Assembly: GCF_021398735.1 (NCBI RefSeq)
Contig: NZ_CP090349.1
Location: 1,928,501-1,992,500, forward strand
Source: Methylobacterium oryzae
GTDB taxonomy: Bacteria; Pseudomonadota; Alphaproteobacteria; Rhizobiales; Beijerinckiaceae
Length of the DNA stretch: 64,000 bases
Reading direction: 5' to 3'
The notes below the pieces were generated by a model, which saw only the letters and a list, made by a program, of their open reading frames with translations, made no database searches and had not been told where the DNA came from. Positions 16,548-25,663 of the stretch are shown piece by piece (the stretch's first letter is position 1; each line of letters starts with the position of its first letter). The position numbers and the translations under genes are program-made.

Positions 16548-18794
16548 GTGGCACCGCGGGCCGGGGACGGACCCCGCTTGAGTCCGGACCATCACGCCGA
16601 GGGCGCGGGCGTCCCCGCGGTGATTCCCGCGCGCCGTTCCTGGCTGTCGCGGCGGCTGCACCGCTTCGGGCGAAACGGCTTCTCGACCCAGGTCTACCTG
16701 ATCGCGCTGGTGATCGCGCTGATCGGCCCCGGCCTGCTGTTCACCAGCATCCTGCTGATGCGCTACGCCTCCGCCGAGCGGGCACGGTTCGAGCAGGACG
16801 CCCGCGAGAACGTGCGCGGCATCGGCCTGTCCCTGGACCGCGACACCGCCGGTCTCGTGTCGGTGCTGCAGACTCTGGCGACCTCACCGCGGATCCGGCA
16901 GGGCGACTTCGAGGCGTTCGACGCCCAGGCGCGCCTCGTCCGCGAATCGATCGACCTGGACGTGCTCCTGCGCCGGCCCAACGGGCAGGAGATGGTGAAT
17001 ACCGGCGTGCCGCGCGGTGCGCCGATGCCGGTCGTGACGCTACCCTTCGACCAGGATCTGGCCCGCGGGACGCAGCGCGCCATGGTGAGCGGCTACGTGC
17101 CGGGCCCGACGCCGAGCGAGGCCACCTACGCGGTCGGCGTGCCCGTGATGGTCGACGGCGAGGTCGGCTATATCCTGAGCTTCACCGTCCCCCTGTCGCG
17201 CCTGCAGGGCATCCTGTCCCGGGAGGTCGTCCCGGGCTGGACGACGGGGATCAGCGACAGGTCGGGCATCGTCCTGGCGCGCCTGCCCGATCCCGAGGCG
17301 GTGGTCGGCAAGCAGCGCCTCGCCAGCCTCCGCCAGGTGCAGTCGTCGACGCCCGGGGTCTGGGAGGGCCAGGATCGCCAGCACAAGCCGGTGGTGGTGA
17401 TCGAGGCGCGCTCGCGGCTCACCGGCTGGATGGTCGCGACCAGCATCCCGCAGGCCCTCGTCGACGCGCGGGTGCGGCGCTGGATCTGGGCCTTCGCGGG
17501 CTTCGGCCTGCTGGTGCTGGCCACCTCGTCGCTCCTGGCGGTGAACCTCTGGTCGCGGGTCTCGCGCCCCCTCCGGCTGCTGGCCGCTTCGGGGCCTGCC
17601 CTGGCCCGGGGCGAGGCGATCCCGCGCGTGTCGTCGCCGGTCCACGAGATCCAGCGGCTCGGCGTCGTGCTGTCGGAGGCGTCTCTCCGGCTGCGCACCC
17701 GGGAGGAGGAGCGCGACCGGGCGCTCGCCGAGACAAAGCGCGGTCTGAGCGCCCTGAGCGAGTCCGAGGCGCGCTTCCGGCACATGGCCGATTCGGCGCC
17801 GGCCCTGATCTGGATGACCGACGAGACCGGCGCGGTCAGCTTCGCCAACCTCCATTTCGAGCACCTGTTCGGGCTGCCGGCCGCACGGTTCAACGACGAC
17901 GGCTGGCACCAGATCGTGCATCCCGACGACCTGAAGAATTTCCGCAGCGCCTTCACGGAGGCGTTCGAGGCCCGGATCCCGTTCCGCACGGAGGCGCGGG
18001 TGATCGACCGGACGGGCGCGGTGCGCTGGCTCCAGTGCGAGGGCGTGCCGCGGCTCGACGACGCCCAGAACTTCCTGGGCTACACCGGCTGCAACATCGA
18101 CATCACCGACACGAAGAACGCCGAGGAGCACCTCCTGCTCCTGATCCACGAGTTGAACCACCGGGTGAAGAACACCCTGGCGACGGTGCAGTCGATCGCG
18201 GCCCAGTCGCTGCGCGGGCTGGAAGGCGCCGAGGCCGACGCGGCGCGCGCCGCCTTCGAGGCGCGCCTCCTCGCCCTGGCGCGGGTGCACGACGTGCTGA
18301 CCCGGGAGAGCTGGGAGGGGGCGGAACTCTCAGCCGTCGTGGCGGACGCGATCCGGCCGCTGGAGGCCGGCGACGGCCGGGCCTCGCGGTTCCAGGTTCA
18401 GGGACCGGCCCTGCGGCTGCCGCCGCGGCTCGCGCTGTCCATCGCCATGGCCCTGCACGAGCTCGGCACGAACGCCGTGAAGTACGGCGCGCTCTCGACC
18501 GAGGGCGGCACGGTCGAGATCGCCTGGACGGTGCGGCGCCTGGACGAGATGCAGCTCTCGCTCCGCTGGTCCGAGCGCGGCGGCCCGCCGGTGAAGAAGC
18601 CGACGCGGACCGGATTCGGCTCGCGCCTGATCGAGCGCAGTCTGGCGCGCGAGCTCGCCGGCGAGGTGGTGCTGAGCTACGAGCCGACCGGCGTGGTGTG
18701 CACCATCGACGCCCCGGTGCCGCCGCCGGGCCTCCTCGAGCGCAAGGGCGTCGCCGCCCCGACGCGGATCGCGCCGCTGCCGCTCGCCGGGTAG
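16548..18794 (+). CDS. HWE-family sensor histidine kinase
   Basis: This membrane sensor kinase has about 748 residues. A transmembrane span lies at about 49-71. A periplasmic sensor region of about 235 residues follows, which looks like a dCache/CHASE-type domain. The second span is at about 311-333 and a PAS domain at about 405-525. The HWE transmitter follows: HELNHRVKNTLATVQ (phospho-acceptor His about 534), HELGTNAVKYGAL (N box, about 636) and WSERGG (the W-x-E of the family, about 673). HWE kinases act in light and general stress signalling in alphaproteobacteria. The ligand is unknown and no response regulator is adjacent. The start is uncertain (GTG at 16548; TTG at 16578 possible). 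Confidence 0.85.
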   Translation: MAPRAGDGPRLSPDHHAEGAGVPAVIPARRSWLSRRLHRFGRNGFSTQVYLIALVIALIGPGLLFTSILLMRYASAERARFEQDARENVRGIGLSLDRDTAGLVSVLQTLATSPRIRQGDFEAFDAQARLVRESIDLDVLLRRPNGQEMVNTGVPRGAPMPVVTLPFDQDLARGTQRAMVSGYVPGPTPSEATYAVGVPVMVDGEVGYILSFTVPLSRLQGILSREVVPGWTTGISDRSGIVLARLPDPEAVVGKQRLASLRQVQSSTPGVWEGQDRQHKPVVVIEARSRLTGWMVATSIPQALVDARVRRWIWAFAGFGLLVLATSSLLAVNLWSRVSRPLRLLAASGPALARGEAIPRVSSPVHEIQRLGVVLSEASLRLRTREEERDRALAETKRGLSALSESEARFRHMADSAPALIWMTDETGAVSFANLHFEHLFGLPAARFNDDGWHQIVHPDDLKNFRSAFTEAFEARIPFRTEARVIDRTGAVRWLQCEGVPRLDDAQNFLGYTGCNIDITDTKNAEEHLLLLIHELNHRVKNTLATVQSIAAQSLRGLEGAEADAARAAFEARLLALARVHDVLTRESWEGAELSAVVADAIRPLEAGDGRASRFQVQGPALRLPPRLALSIAMALHELGTNAVKYGALSTEGGTVEIAWTVRRLDEMQLSLRWSERGGPPVKKPTRTGFGSRLIERSLARELAGEVVLSYEPTGVVCTIDAPVPPPGLLERKGVAAPTRIAPLPLAG

Positions 18795-18818
18795 GCCACA
18801 CGGCGCGGCGCGCGCCCG

Positions 18819-19982
18819 TCAGTGGTACGGATCGGCAGCGTCGCGCAGGCCGTCGCCCATGAAGTTGAAGGCGAGCACCGTCACCAGCACGGGCAGGACC
18901 GGCAGGAGCAGCCAGGGGTAGAGCTGCACCGCCGCGAGATTCTGCGCCTCGTTGAGCAGCACGCCCCAGCTGGTCACCGGCGGTCTGAGTCCGAGGCCCA
19001 GGAACGACAGGGCGGTCTCGCCGAGGATCATGGTCGGGATCGACAGCGTCGCCGACGCGATCAGGTGGCTCATGAAGTTCGGGATCAGGTGGCGGCCGAT
19101 CACCCGGGTCGGCGAGGCGCCCATCAGCTCGGCGGCCTGGACGAAATCCTCCTCCCGCAGCGCCAGGAGCTTGCCGCGCACCGCCCGCGCGAGCCCCGGC
19201 CAGTCGAGCAGGCCGAGGATCACCGTGATGCCGAAGAAGATCAGCAGCGGGCTCCAGTTCGGCGGCAGCGCCGCCGACAGGGCGAGCCAGAGCGGCAGCT
19301 CCGGCAGGGAGCGCACCACCTCGATCAGCCGCTGCACCCCGGCATCGACGAAGCCGCCGAAATAGCCCGCGATGCCGCCGAAGAAGAGCCCGAGCGCGAA
19401 CGAGATGGCGACGCCCACGAGGCCGATGGTGAGGGAGATTCGGGCCCCGTAGATCATGCGCGAGAACAGGTCACGCCCGAGCTTGTCGGTGCCGAGGAGG
19501 AACAGCGTGCCGTTCTCCGGCGGGCAGACGAGGTGCAGGTCGGTGCGGACGAGCCCCAGCCAGTCGTAGCCGTCGCCCCGGCAGAGGAAGCGCAGCGGCT
19601 GCGGGGCGGCGGCGTCCACCTTGTAGTCCCGGCGGAACGTGTCGAGGTCGAGATGGGCCCGGTAGGGGTAGACGAACGGCCCGACGAAGCGGCCCTCGTG
19701 GAACAGGTGCACGCCCTGTGGCGGCGCGTAGAGGAAGTCGCCGTTGCGGCGGGCCTGTCCATAGGGCGCGAGCTGCTCGACGAACGGCACGGTCGCGTAG
19801 AGCGCGAGCAGGATCAGGGCCGAGGCCACGGCGAGGCGGTGGCGCAGGAACTTGCGGAGGATGAGCCGCCACGCGGAGGCCGTGGCGACCGGGCTCTCGG
19901 TCCGGGCCTCCGGCTCGAAGGGCGCCGGATCGACGAAGTGTCCGGATGCGGGCAGCGCGTCGGTCATCGCGGGGCGAGTCAT
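18819..19982 (-). CDS. yejE: YejE-type ABC transporter permease
   Basis: This inner-membrane permease has 387 residues. It has one N-terminal span (ALILLALYATVPFV), a long periplasmic loop with LGTDKLGRDLFSRMIYGARIS, and five further spans. The EAA-type loop that docks the ATPase is AAELMGASPTRVIGRHLIPN. The long insert after span one is typical of YejE and DppC relatives. It partners with YejB (overlap ATGA, 19979-19982), YejA and YejF. Yej systems import microcin C in E. coli and, as I recall, muropeptides in Agrobacterium. It is the last gene of the eight-gene unit and converges with the HWE kinase. Confidence 0.88.
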   Translation of the reverse strand: MTRPAMTDALPASGHFVDPAPFEPEARTESPVATASAWRLILRKFLRHRLAVASALILLALYATVPFVEQLAPYGQARRNGDFLYAPPQGVHLFHEGRFVGPFVYPYRAHLDLDTFRRDYKVDAAAPQPLRFLCRGDGYDWLGLVRTDLHLVCPPENGTLFLLGTDKLGRDLFSRMIYGARISLTIGLVGVAISFALGLFFGGIAGYFGGFVDAGVQRLIEVVRSLPELPLWLALSAALPPNWSPLLIFFGITVILGLLDWPGLARAVRGKLLALREEDFVQAAELMGASPTRVIGRHLIPNFMSHLIASATLSIPTMILGETALSFLGLGLRPPVTSWGVLLNEAQNLAAVQLYPWLLLPVLPVLVTVLAFNFMGDGLRDAADPYH

Positions 19983-20995
19983 CGCAGGCCCATGCGGATG
20001 CGCGGATCGAGCCAGACCAGGATCAGGTCCGAGATCAGCATGCCGACGAGGGTGAGGGCCGCGACGAACATCAGGATGAACCCGGCCATGAACTGGTCCT
20101 GGCTGCGCAGGGCCTCGAGAAGCAGCGGCCCGACGGTCGGCAGGCTGAGCACCAGGGAGACCAGCACCGACCCCGAGACGAGGTGCGGGAGCAGGTTGCC
20201 GATATCCGCGACGAACGGGTTGAGCGACATCCGGAACGGGTATTTCAGCAGCGCCTGCAGGGGCGGCAGGCCCTTGGCGCGGGCGGTCACCGTGTAGGGC
20301 TTGGCCAGCTCGTCGAGCAGGTTGGCGCGCATGCGCCGGATCATGGCCGCGGTGCCGCCGAGGCCGATCACCAGCGTCGGCACGATTAGGTGCGCCATGA
20401 GCGAGCGGACCTTCTCCCAGGTCCAGGGCTGGTTGGTGAGGGCCGAATCGTAGAGGCCGCCGATCGACAGCCCGAACCACCGGTTGGCGTAGAACAGCAG
20501 GATCAGGGCGAGCAGGAAGCCCGGCACCGCGAGGCCGACATAGCCCAGCAGGGTGACGACGGCGTCGCCGAGCGTGTTCCGGTGCGTCGCGGAGTAGATC
20601 GCCGCCGGGATCGCCACGAGGTGGACGAACACCACCGCCGTCAGGTTGATCAGCAGGGTCAGCCACAGGGCGTCGCCGACGACGTCCGCCACCGGCTTGT
20701 CGTACTCGAACGACCAGCCCCAGTCGCCCTGGAGCAGCCCGGAGAACCCGACCGATCCGGGCAGCACGCCGATCCACATCAGGTACTGCTGCCAGACCGG
20801 CCGATCGAGCCCGTACTGCTTGATGAGCAGCTCGGCCTTCGCCACGGAGCTCGCGTCGCCGGTGGCCCGCAGCTCCATGATCCGGTTGGTCAGGTAGTCG
20901 CCCGGCGGCAGCTTGATGATCACGAAGACGAGCGCCGAGATGACCAGCAGCGTCACCGCCATCGTGACGACGCGGCGGAGGATCTGGACGATCAC
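19979..20995 (-). CDS. yejB: YejB-type ABC transporter permease
   Basis: The product has 338 residues and six predicted membrane spans. It opens with ILRRVVTMAVTLLVISALVF and LPPGDYLTN, as in DppB/YejB permeases. The coupling loop is VTARAKGLPPLQALLKYPFRM. GTG start at 20995 overlaps the yejA stop (GTGA, 20992-20995). It forms the heterodimeric pore with YejE. I use the yej name because the order yejA-yejB-yejE, the single double-domain ATPase and the long YejE insert match that subfamily rather than Dpp or Opp, which have separate D and F ATPases. Confidence 0.88.
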   Translation of the reverse strand: MIVQILRRVVTMAVTLLVISALVFVIIKLPPGDYLTNRIMELRATGDASSVAKAELLIKQYGLDRPVWQQYLMWIGVLPGSVGFSGLLQGDWGWSFEYDKPVADVVGDALWLTLLINLTAVVFVHLVAIPAAIYSATHRNTLGDAVVTLLGYVGLAVPGFLLALILLFYANRWFGLSIGGLYDSALTNQPWTWEKVRSLMAHLIVPTLVIGLGGTAAMIRRMRANLLDELAKPYTVTARAKGLPPLQALLKYPFRMSLNPFVADIGNLLPHLVSGSVLVSLVLSLPTVGPLLLEALRSQDQFMAGFILMFVAALTLVGMLISDLILVWLDPRIRMGLR

Positions 20996-22959
20996 CGGGC
21001 CTCCGCGCGCTTGTCGGCGCCGGTTTCAGTGCCCGTGTCCCAGAACAGCTCGTCGAGGCGCTGCACGCCGATCATCGCGGTGGGCTCCCAGGAATAGAGG
21101 GCGCGCTTCGGGAGGTTGATCAGGCGATCGGCGCCGACCACCGGCTGGAGCGCGCCCGCCACCGTGCCGATCACCCAGGTGTTGTGCGCGTGGTTCATCA
21201 GCATCTCGCGCCAGATCGCGGCCTGCCGGCCGGCATCGTCGGTGTGGCGCCACTCCCGGTCGAGCTCGATGAGGCGCTGGACCTCCGGTACGTCGCAGGG
21301 CTCGCCGCTCTTGCCGCGGCTCTCGACGTTCATGCTCCACAGCGGCCAGGAATAATGCTCCGGCTGGGCCGGACTCAGCTCGGTCGGGGGCATGATCGCG
21401 GTCGGGACGGCGAGGTCGAGGCCCTGGGCGGCGACCATGACGGTCACGCCCGCGATCGAGCGCCGGTGCAGGTTCGTGCGCTCCTGCGGCTTGGTGATCA
21501 GGCGGATCCCGACCTCGCGCCAGAACTCCGTGATGAGCAGCAGCGCGTCGAGGACCATCTCGGCCTCGCCGTCGCTCTCCACCACCAGTTCCAGGGCGCG
21601 ACCGCCGGGGAGCAGCCGCGTGCCAGAACCGTCGCGGGCCGTCAGCCCGATCTCGTCCAGAAGCTTGGCGGCCCGGGCCGGGTCGTAGGCGGCGTTGAGG
21701 GTCCGCATCTCGGGCTCGAACAGCGCGCTCTCCGGCACGATCGTGTCGTTGCCCTCGGTGCCCAGGCCGAACAGGAGCGTGTTGTTGAGGGTGCGCCGAT
21801 CGATGGCGAGCGACAAGGCGTGCCGGTAACGCACGTCGCGGTTGAGCTGCCGCCACGCCGGATCCGTCGTGGTCAGGTTCGGGTAGAGCGCGATCTCCGA
21901 GCCGCGGGCCACGGGCCACAGGTTGGTGCGGTAGCGATGCGCCGCCTCACCCTCCTTGAGGCTCGGGATGTCGGGCATCATCAGGCCGCGGAACATCAGG
22001 TCGGCCTCGCCGGCATTGGTCTTGGCGACCAGGAGGCCCTGCGAGGCCACGTCCATCACGATGGAATCGACGTAGGGGAGCTGCGTGCCGGCCGTGTCGA
22101 CCCGGTGGTAGCTGCGGTTGCGCTCGAACCGGAACCGGGTGGCCGGCGAGCGGGTCCGCGGGACCCAGCCCTGCAGGGTCGGGCAGTCCGGGTTGTTGAG
22201 CTCGTAATTGTCGTCGAGGCGATTGTGCAGGGCCGCCCAGCTGCGGAGCTTCAGCGCCTTGGCCTTCGCGTCGGCCGCCTCCTTGCCGACGTAGCGGGCG
22301 TGGTACGGCTTGAGATAGTGCGACGGCCGGTAGATCAGCGGGTCGCGCGGCGCCGCCAGGGCCGGCAGGAACATCGGGTTCGGCCGGTCCCAGCTGTAGC
22401 GGACGGTGACCGGATCGAGGAATTCCACCTCCGGGAGCTTGCCGTCGACCCGGAAGAAGGCCGCGGGCCCGTCGGGGCTCAGGGCCTTCTCGTTGGCGAC
22501 ATCCTCCCAGTAGTAGCGGAAATCCTCCGCGGTGAACGGGTGCCCGTCCGACCAGCGGTGGCCCTGGCGGAGCGTGAACGTGAAGCGGCCGCCCTCGACG
22601 TCGACGCGCTCCAGCACGTCGGGCCGCAGGTTGAGGTCGGAATCGTAGCCGACGAGGCGGGTGTAGCCGTAGACCGACAGGTAGCGGACGTCCCGCGCCT
22701 TGGCGATCAGGGTGCGGATCGTGCCGCCCGCGCTGCCGAGGCGGCGTCCGTGGGCGGCGAGGTCGGCCACGTAGGGGGTGGTCGGCGGGCCAGGCGCGTC
22801 GGCCGGCGGGGTGTCGGCGAAGGCCCGCGACGGCGCGCGCGACCAGATCAGGCTGGCGCCGAGCCCGGCGAGCAGGGCGCGGCGGGACACGGTGCTGTCG
22901 TTCCCGCCCCGCAGCGGGAGAGCGGACGGGGTGCCGTCCTGAATGTCCCAGGCCTTCAT
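20992..22959 (-). CDS. yejA: YejA-type extracytoplasmic solute-binding protein
   Basis: This 655-residue periplasmic binding protein belongs to the peptide/nickel (SBP_bac_5) family and delivers its ligand to YejBE. An N-terminal twin-arginine motif (SRRALLAGLGASLIW, about residues 25-39) indicates Tat export, with likely cleavage after AFA. Family landmarks are FTLRQGHRWSDGHPFTAEDFRYYWED, quoted here in part as FTLRQGHRWSDG, and VRYRHALSLAIDR. The C-terminal LPKRALYSWEP is also typical. It is larger than E. coli YejA (about 600). ATG overlaps the methyltransferase-like stop (ATGA, 22956-22959). The ligand cannot be read from sequence: microcin-like peptides, muropeptides, or the product of the linked glycosyltransferases are options. 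Confidence 0.86.
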   Translation of the reverse strand: MKAWDIQDGTPSALPLRGGNDSTVSRRALLAGLGASLIWSRAPSRAFADTPPADAPGPPTTPYVADLAAHGRRLGSAGGTIRTLIAKARDVRYLSVYGYTRLVGYDSDLNLRPDVLERVDVEGGRFTFTLRQGHRWSDGHPFTAEDFRYYWEDVANEKALSPDGPAAFFRVDGKLPEVEFLDPVTVRYSWDRPNPMFLPALAAPRDPLIYRPSHYLKPYHARYVGKEAADAKAKALKLRSWAALHNRLDDNYELNNPDCPTLQGWVPRTRSPATRFRFERNRSYHRVDTAGTQLPYVDSIVMDVASQGLLVAKTNAGEADLMFRGLMMPDIPSLKEGEAAHRYRTNLWPVARGSEIALYPNLTTTDPAWRQLNRDVRYRHALSLAIDRRTLNNTLLFGLGTEGNDTIVPESALFEPEMRTLNAAYDPARAAKLLDEIGLTARDGSGTRLLPGGRALELVVESDGEAEMVLDALLLITEFWREVGIRLITKPQERTNLHRRSIAGVTVMVAAQGLDLAVPTAIMPPTELSPAQPEHYSWPLWSMNVESRGKSGEPCDVPEVQRLIELDREWRHTDDAGRQAAIWREMLMNHAHNTWVIGTVAGALQPVVGADRLINLPKRALYSWEPTAMIGVQRLDELFWDTGTETGADKRAEAR

Positions 22960-23822
22960 GAGCTGCCCCGCAACGTCACGGAGGTGAGCCGGGCGGGCGA
23001 GTAGCCGGTCGCCCTGTGCAGGTCGTCGAAGGCGTGGGACCGGGCGATCAACCCGGCGGCCTGCCGCACCAGGGCGTCGTCGGCCGGCTGCTCGAAATGG
23101 CGGCCGTTCCGCGTCCACCGGATCGGCTCCGGGTTGCGCTCGGGCCCGGTGATCATCGCGATGGTCGGGTGCGCGGGGCCGCCATGGGCGTGGATCCGGT
23201 GCCCGGCCGCGTCGTCGTCGAACAGCAGCCGGGTCAGACCGCGCGCCCGCGCCTCCACGACCCGCCGGCCCTGGGCGACGTGGTCGTCGAAGAACGCCAC
23301 CGTCCGCGCCGGGTCGAGCATGGACCAGTCGGCGGTCGACCAATCCGCCGTGCTGTAGCGGGCCTGCCGGTCGCGGTACTGCAGGCCCGACAGGTCCGGA
23401 TCGTGGCAGAAGATCTGCGCCTGCGGGCGGGCCTGCCGGATCACCCAGGTCGTGAGCCCGCGGAACACGCCCGATTCGATCACGAAGTCGGGCTTCAGCG
23501 CCCGCATGGCGACGTAGAGCTGCAGCGCGCCGTTGAAGCCGCTGCCGCCGCGCCGCTGCCGGACGGGGGCGGTGGGTATCAGCGCCCAGAACGCCCGGAC
23601 CTGCTCCAGCACGTCGCCGTCGGGGACGAGGCCGGCGGCGGCGAGATCGCGTTCCAGGATGGCGGCGGCCGATTCGAGCAGGGTGGCGACTTCCCGCGGC
23701 GAGGTCGGCCGGTGGGTCCAGTCGGGGGCGGCCGGTACGAGGTCGTAGCCCAGGCGGTCGAAGAACGGCGACAGCACCTTGCGGCGCAGGCGCTCCAGCA
23801 TCACGGGCGGCCGGGCCTGCAT
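22956..23822 (-). CDS. SAM-dependent methyltransferase-like protein within the yej unit
   Basis: The product has 288 residues. DFVIESGVFRGLTTWVIRQA looks like motif I of class I methyltransferases, and IFCHDPDLS like the acidic loop after strand 2. The pattern recalls the family annotated as cephalosporin hydroxylase or FkbM-like methyltransferases; the substrate is unknown. A direct 5-residue duplication (STADW-STADW, about residues 157-166) is encoded by different synonymous codons. The first codons read GTG-ATG at 23825-23820. Either start overlaps yejF's stop, so translation is coupled. Its place between yejF and yejA is unusual for a transporter operon and suggests it modifies the transported or synthesised molecule. 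Confidence 0.62.
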   Translation of the reverse strand: MQARPPVMLERLRRKVLSPFFDRLGYDLVPAAPDWTHRPTSPREVATLLESAAAILERDLAAAGLVPDGDVLEQVRAFWALIPTAPVRQRRGGSGFNGALQLYVAMRALKPDFVIESGVFRGLTTWVIRQARPQAQIFCHDPDLSGLQYRDRQARYSTADWSTADWSMLDPARTVAFFDDHVAQGRRVVEARARGLTRLLFDDDAAGHRIHAHGGPAHPTIAMITGPERNPEPIRWTRNGRHFEQPADDALVRQAAGLIARSHAFDDLHRATGYSPARLTSVTLRGSS

Positions 23823-25663
23823 CACGCGGCCTCCGCACTGTGGGCGGCGCTGAAGCGCACCCGGTGTCCGGTCTCGACCGGGCGCATCGCCCCGGCCTCG
23901 TCGGGGGCCAAGCGGAACGGCTCCTCCCAGCGGGTCGGGTCATTGCGGTCGGAGGCGACGGCCGCGAAGTCGAGGGGATGGTCCAGGCTCGGATCGGGCA
24001 CGGCGGCGAGCAGCGCCCGCGTGTAGGGATGGACGGGCCGGCGGAACAGGGCCGCGCGGGGCGCCTCCTCGACGATGCGGCCCCGGCACATCACGCTGAT
24101 CGTGTCCGCCATGTAGTCGATCACTGCCAGATTGTGGGAAACGATGAGGTAGGAGAGGCCCAGGGCGGCCTGGAGATCCTTGAGCAGGTTCAGGATCTGC
24201 GCCTGGACCGAGACGTCGAGGGCCGAGACCGGCTCGTCGAGCACCAGCAGCCGCGGCTTCGGGGCGAGCGCCCGGGCGATCCCGATGCGCTGCCGCTGCC
24301 CGCCCGAGAAGGCGTGCGGGTACCGGCCGAGACCGCTGGGCTCCAGGCCGACCATCGCCATAAGGGCGCGGCAGCGCTCCCGCCGCTCCGCCGCCGGGAC
24401 GCCGTGGATCTCCATCGGCTCCGACAGGATCTGCCGGACGGTCATGCGCGGATCGAGGGACGCGTAGGGGTCCTGGAACACGAACTGGACCGTGCGGCGA
24501 TAGGCGAAGAGGGCGTCGCCGCTCAGGCCGTGGACGTCCCGCGGGCCGCTGCCGTCGTCGAACAGGATCCGCCCGGAATCCGGCCGGAGCGCCCGCATGA
24601 TCATCTTCGAGACCGTGGTCTTGCCCGACCCGGACTCGCCGACGAGCCCCAGCGTCTGGCCCGCCGCCAAACTCAAGGAGGCGTCGGACACGGCGTGGAC
24701 GATCCGCGGCTTCTGCCACAGCCGACCGGCGCGCAGCGTGAAGCTCTTGCTCACCCCCTCCACCTGCAGGATCGGCCCGGCCAGGGGCGCGGGCGCCTGG
24801 CCGGGCGGGATCTCGGCCTTGGCCGGGCGGATCGGCGTGAGCCGCTCGCCGGGCGCCATGTCGAAGCGCGGCACCGCGTGGAGGAGCGCGCGGAGATAGG
24901 CGTGGCCCGGCGCGCGCATCACCGTGTCGCGCGGGCCCGCCTCGACGAGGCGTCCGCGATAGAGGACGGCGACGTCGTGGGCGATGTTGGCGACCACGCC
25001 GAGGTCGTGGGTGATCAGCAGGATCGCCATCCCGGTCTCCTCCTGGAGCCGGGCCAGCAGGGCGAGGATCTGGGCCTGGGTGGTGACGTCGAGCGCGGTG
25101 GTCGGCTCGTCGGCGACGAGGAGGGCGGGTTTCAGGATCAGCGCCATGGCGATCATGGCGCGCTGGCGCAGGCCGCCGGACAACTCGAACGGGTAGGTCC
25201 GCAGGGCGCGGTGCGGGTCCGGGAAGCCGACCCGGGCCAGCGCCCCCTCGGTCCGGGCATCGGCCTCCTTGCGGTCGGCCCCGGTGTGGATGCGCAGCGC
25301 CTCGCCGATCTGGTCGCCCACCGTGTGGAGCGGTGACAGGCAGGTCATGGGCTCCTGGAAGATCATGGCGATGCGCTGGCCACGGATCGCCCGCATCGCC
25401 TCGCCCTCGGAGGGGAGCCGCGCGATGTCGGCCTCGACCTCGCCGTCCCGGAACAGGATCTGACCGCGGGTGATGGCGGCGGAGGGCGGCAGGATCCGCA
25501 GAATCGCCTGGGCGGTCACCGACTTGCCCGAACCGGACTCGCCGACCAGGGCGAGGGTGCGGCCGCGGTGAACGTCGAGGGACAGGCCGTGCAGCGCCTC
25601 GAACGGACCGCTCTCCGTGCGGAACGCGACCGCGAGGTCGCGGATGGACAATAGCGGGCTCAA
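23822..25663 (-). CDS. yejF: YejF-type double ATP-binding protein
   Basis: The 613-residue protein has two complete ABC ATPase domains, as in YejF (a DppD-DppF fusion). Domain one has Walker [10 protein letters not shown] (about residues 41-49) and signature [10 protein letters not shown] (about 160). Domain two has Walker [10 protein letters not shown] (about 338-346) and signature [14 protein letters not shown]. Both have [12 protein letters not shown] or [16 protein letters not shown] Walker B and the oligopeptide-family C-terminal extension. The start appears to be TTG at 25663, within TTGA overlapping the upstream stop. No better start is visible before IRDLAVAF. It energises YejBE. Confidence 0.9.
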   Translation of the reverse strand: MSPLLSIRDLAVAFRTESGPFEALHGLSLDVHRGRTLALVGESGSGKSVTAQAILRILPPSAAITRGQILFRDGEVEADIARLPSEGEAMRAIRGQRIAMIFQEPMTCLSPLHTVGDQIGEALRIHTGADRKEADARTEGALARVGFPDPHRALRTYPFELSGGLRQRAMIAMALILKPALLVADEPTTALDVTTQAQILALLARLQEETGMAILLITHDLGVVANIAHDVAVLYRGRLVEAGPRDTVMRAPGHAYLRALLHAVPRFDMAPGERLTPIRPAKAEIPPGQAPAPLAGPILQVEGVSKSFTLRAGRLWQKPRIVHAVSDASLSLAAGQTLGLVGESGSGKTTVSKMIMRALRPDSGRILFDDGSGPRDVHGLSGDALFAYRRTVQFVFQDPYASLDPRMTVRQILSEPMEIHGVPAAERRERCRALMAMVGLEPSGLGRYPHAFSGGQRQRIGIARALAPKPRLLVLDEPVSALDVSVQAQILNLLKDLQAALGLSYLIVSHNLAVIDYMADTISVMCRGRIVEEAPRAALFRRPVHPYTRALLAAVPDPSLDHPLDFAAVASDRNDPTRWEEPFRLAPDEAGAMRPVETGHRVRFSAAHSAEAA

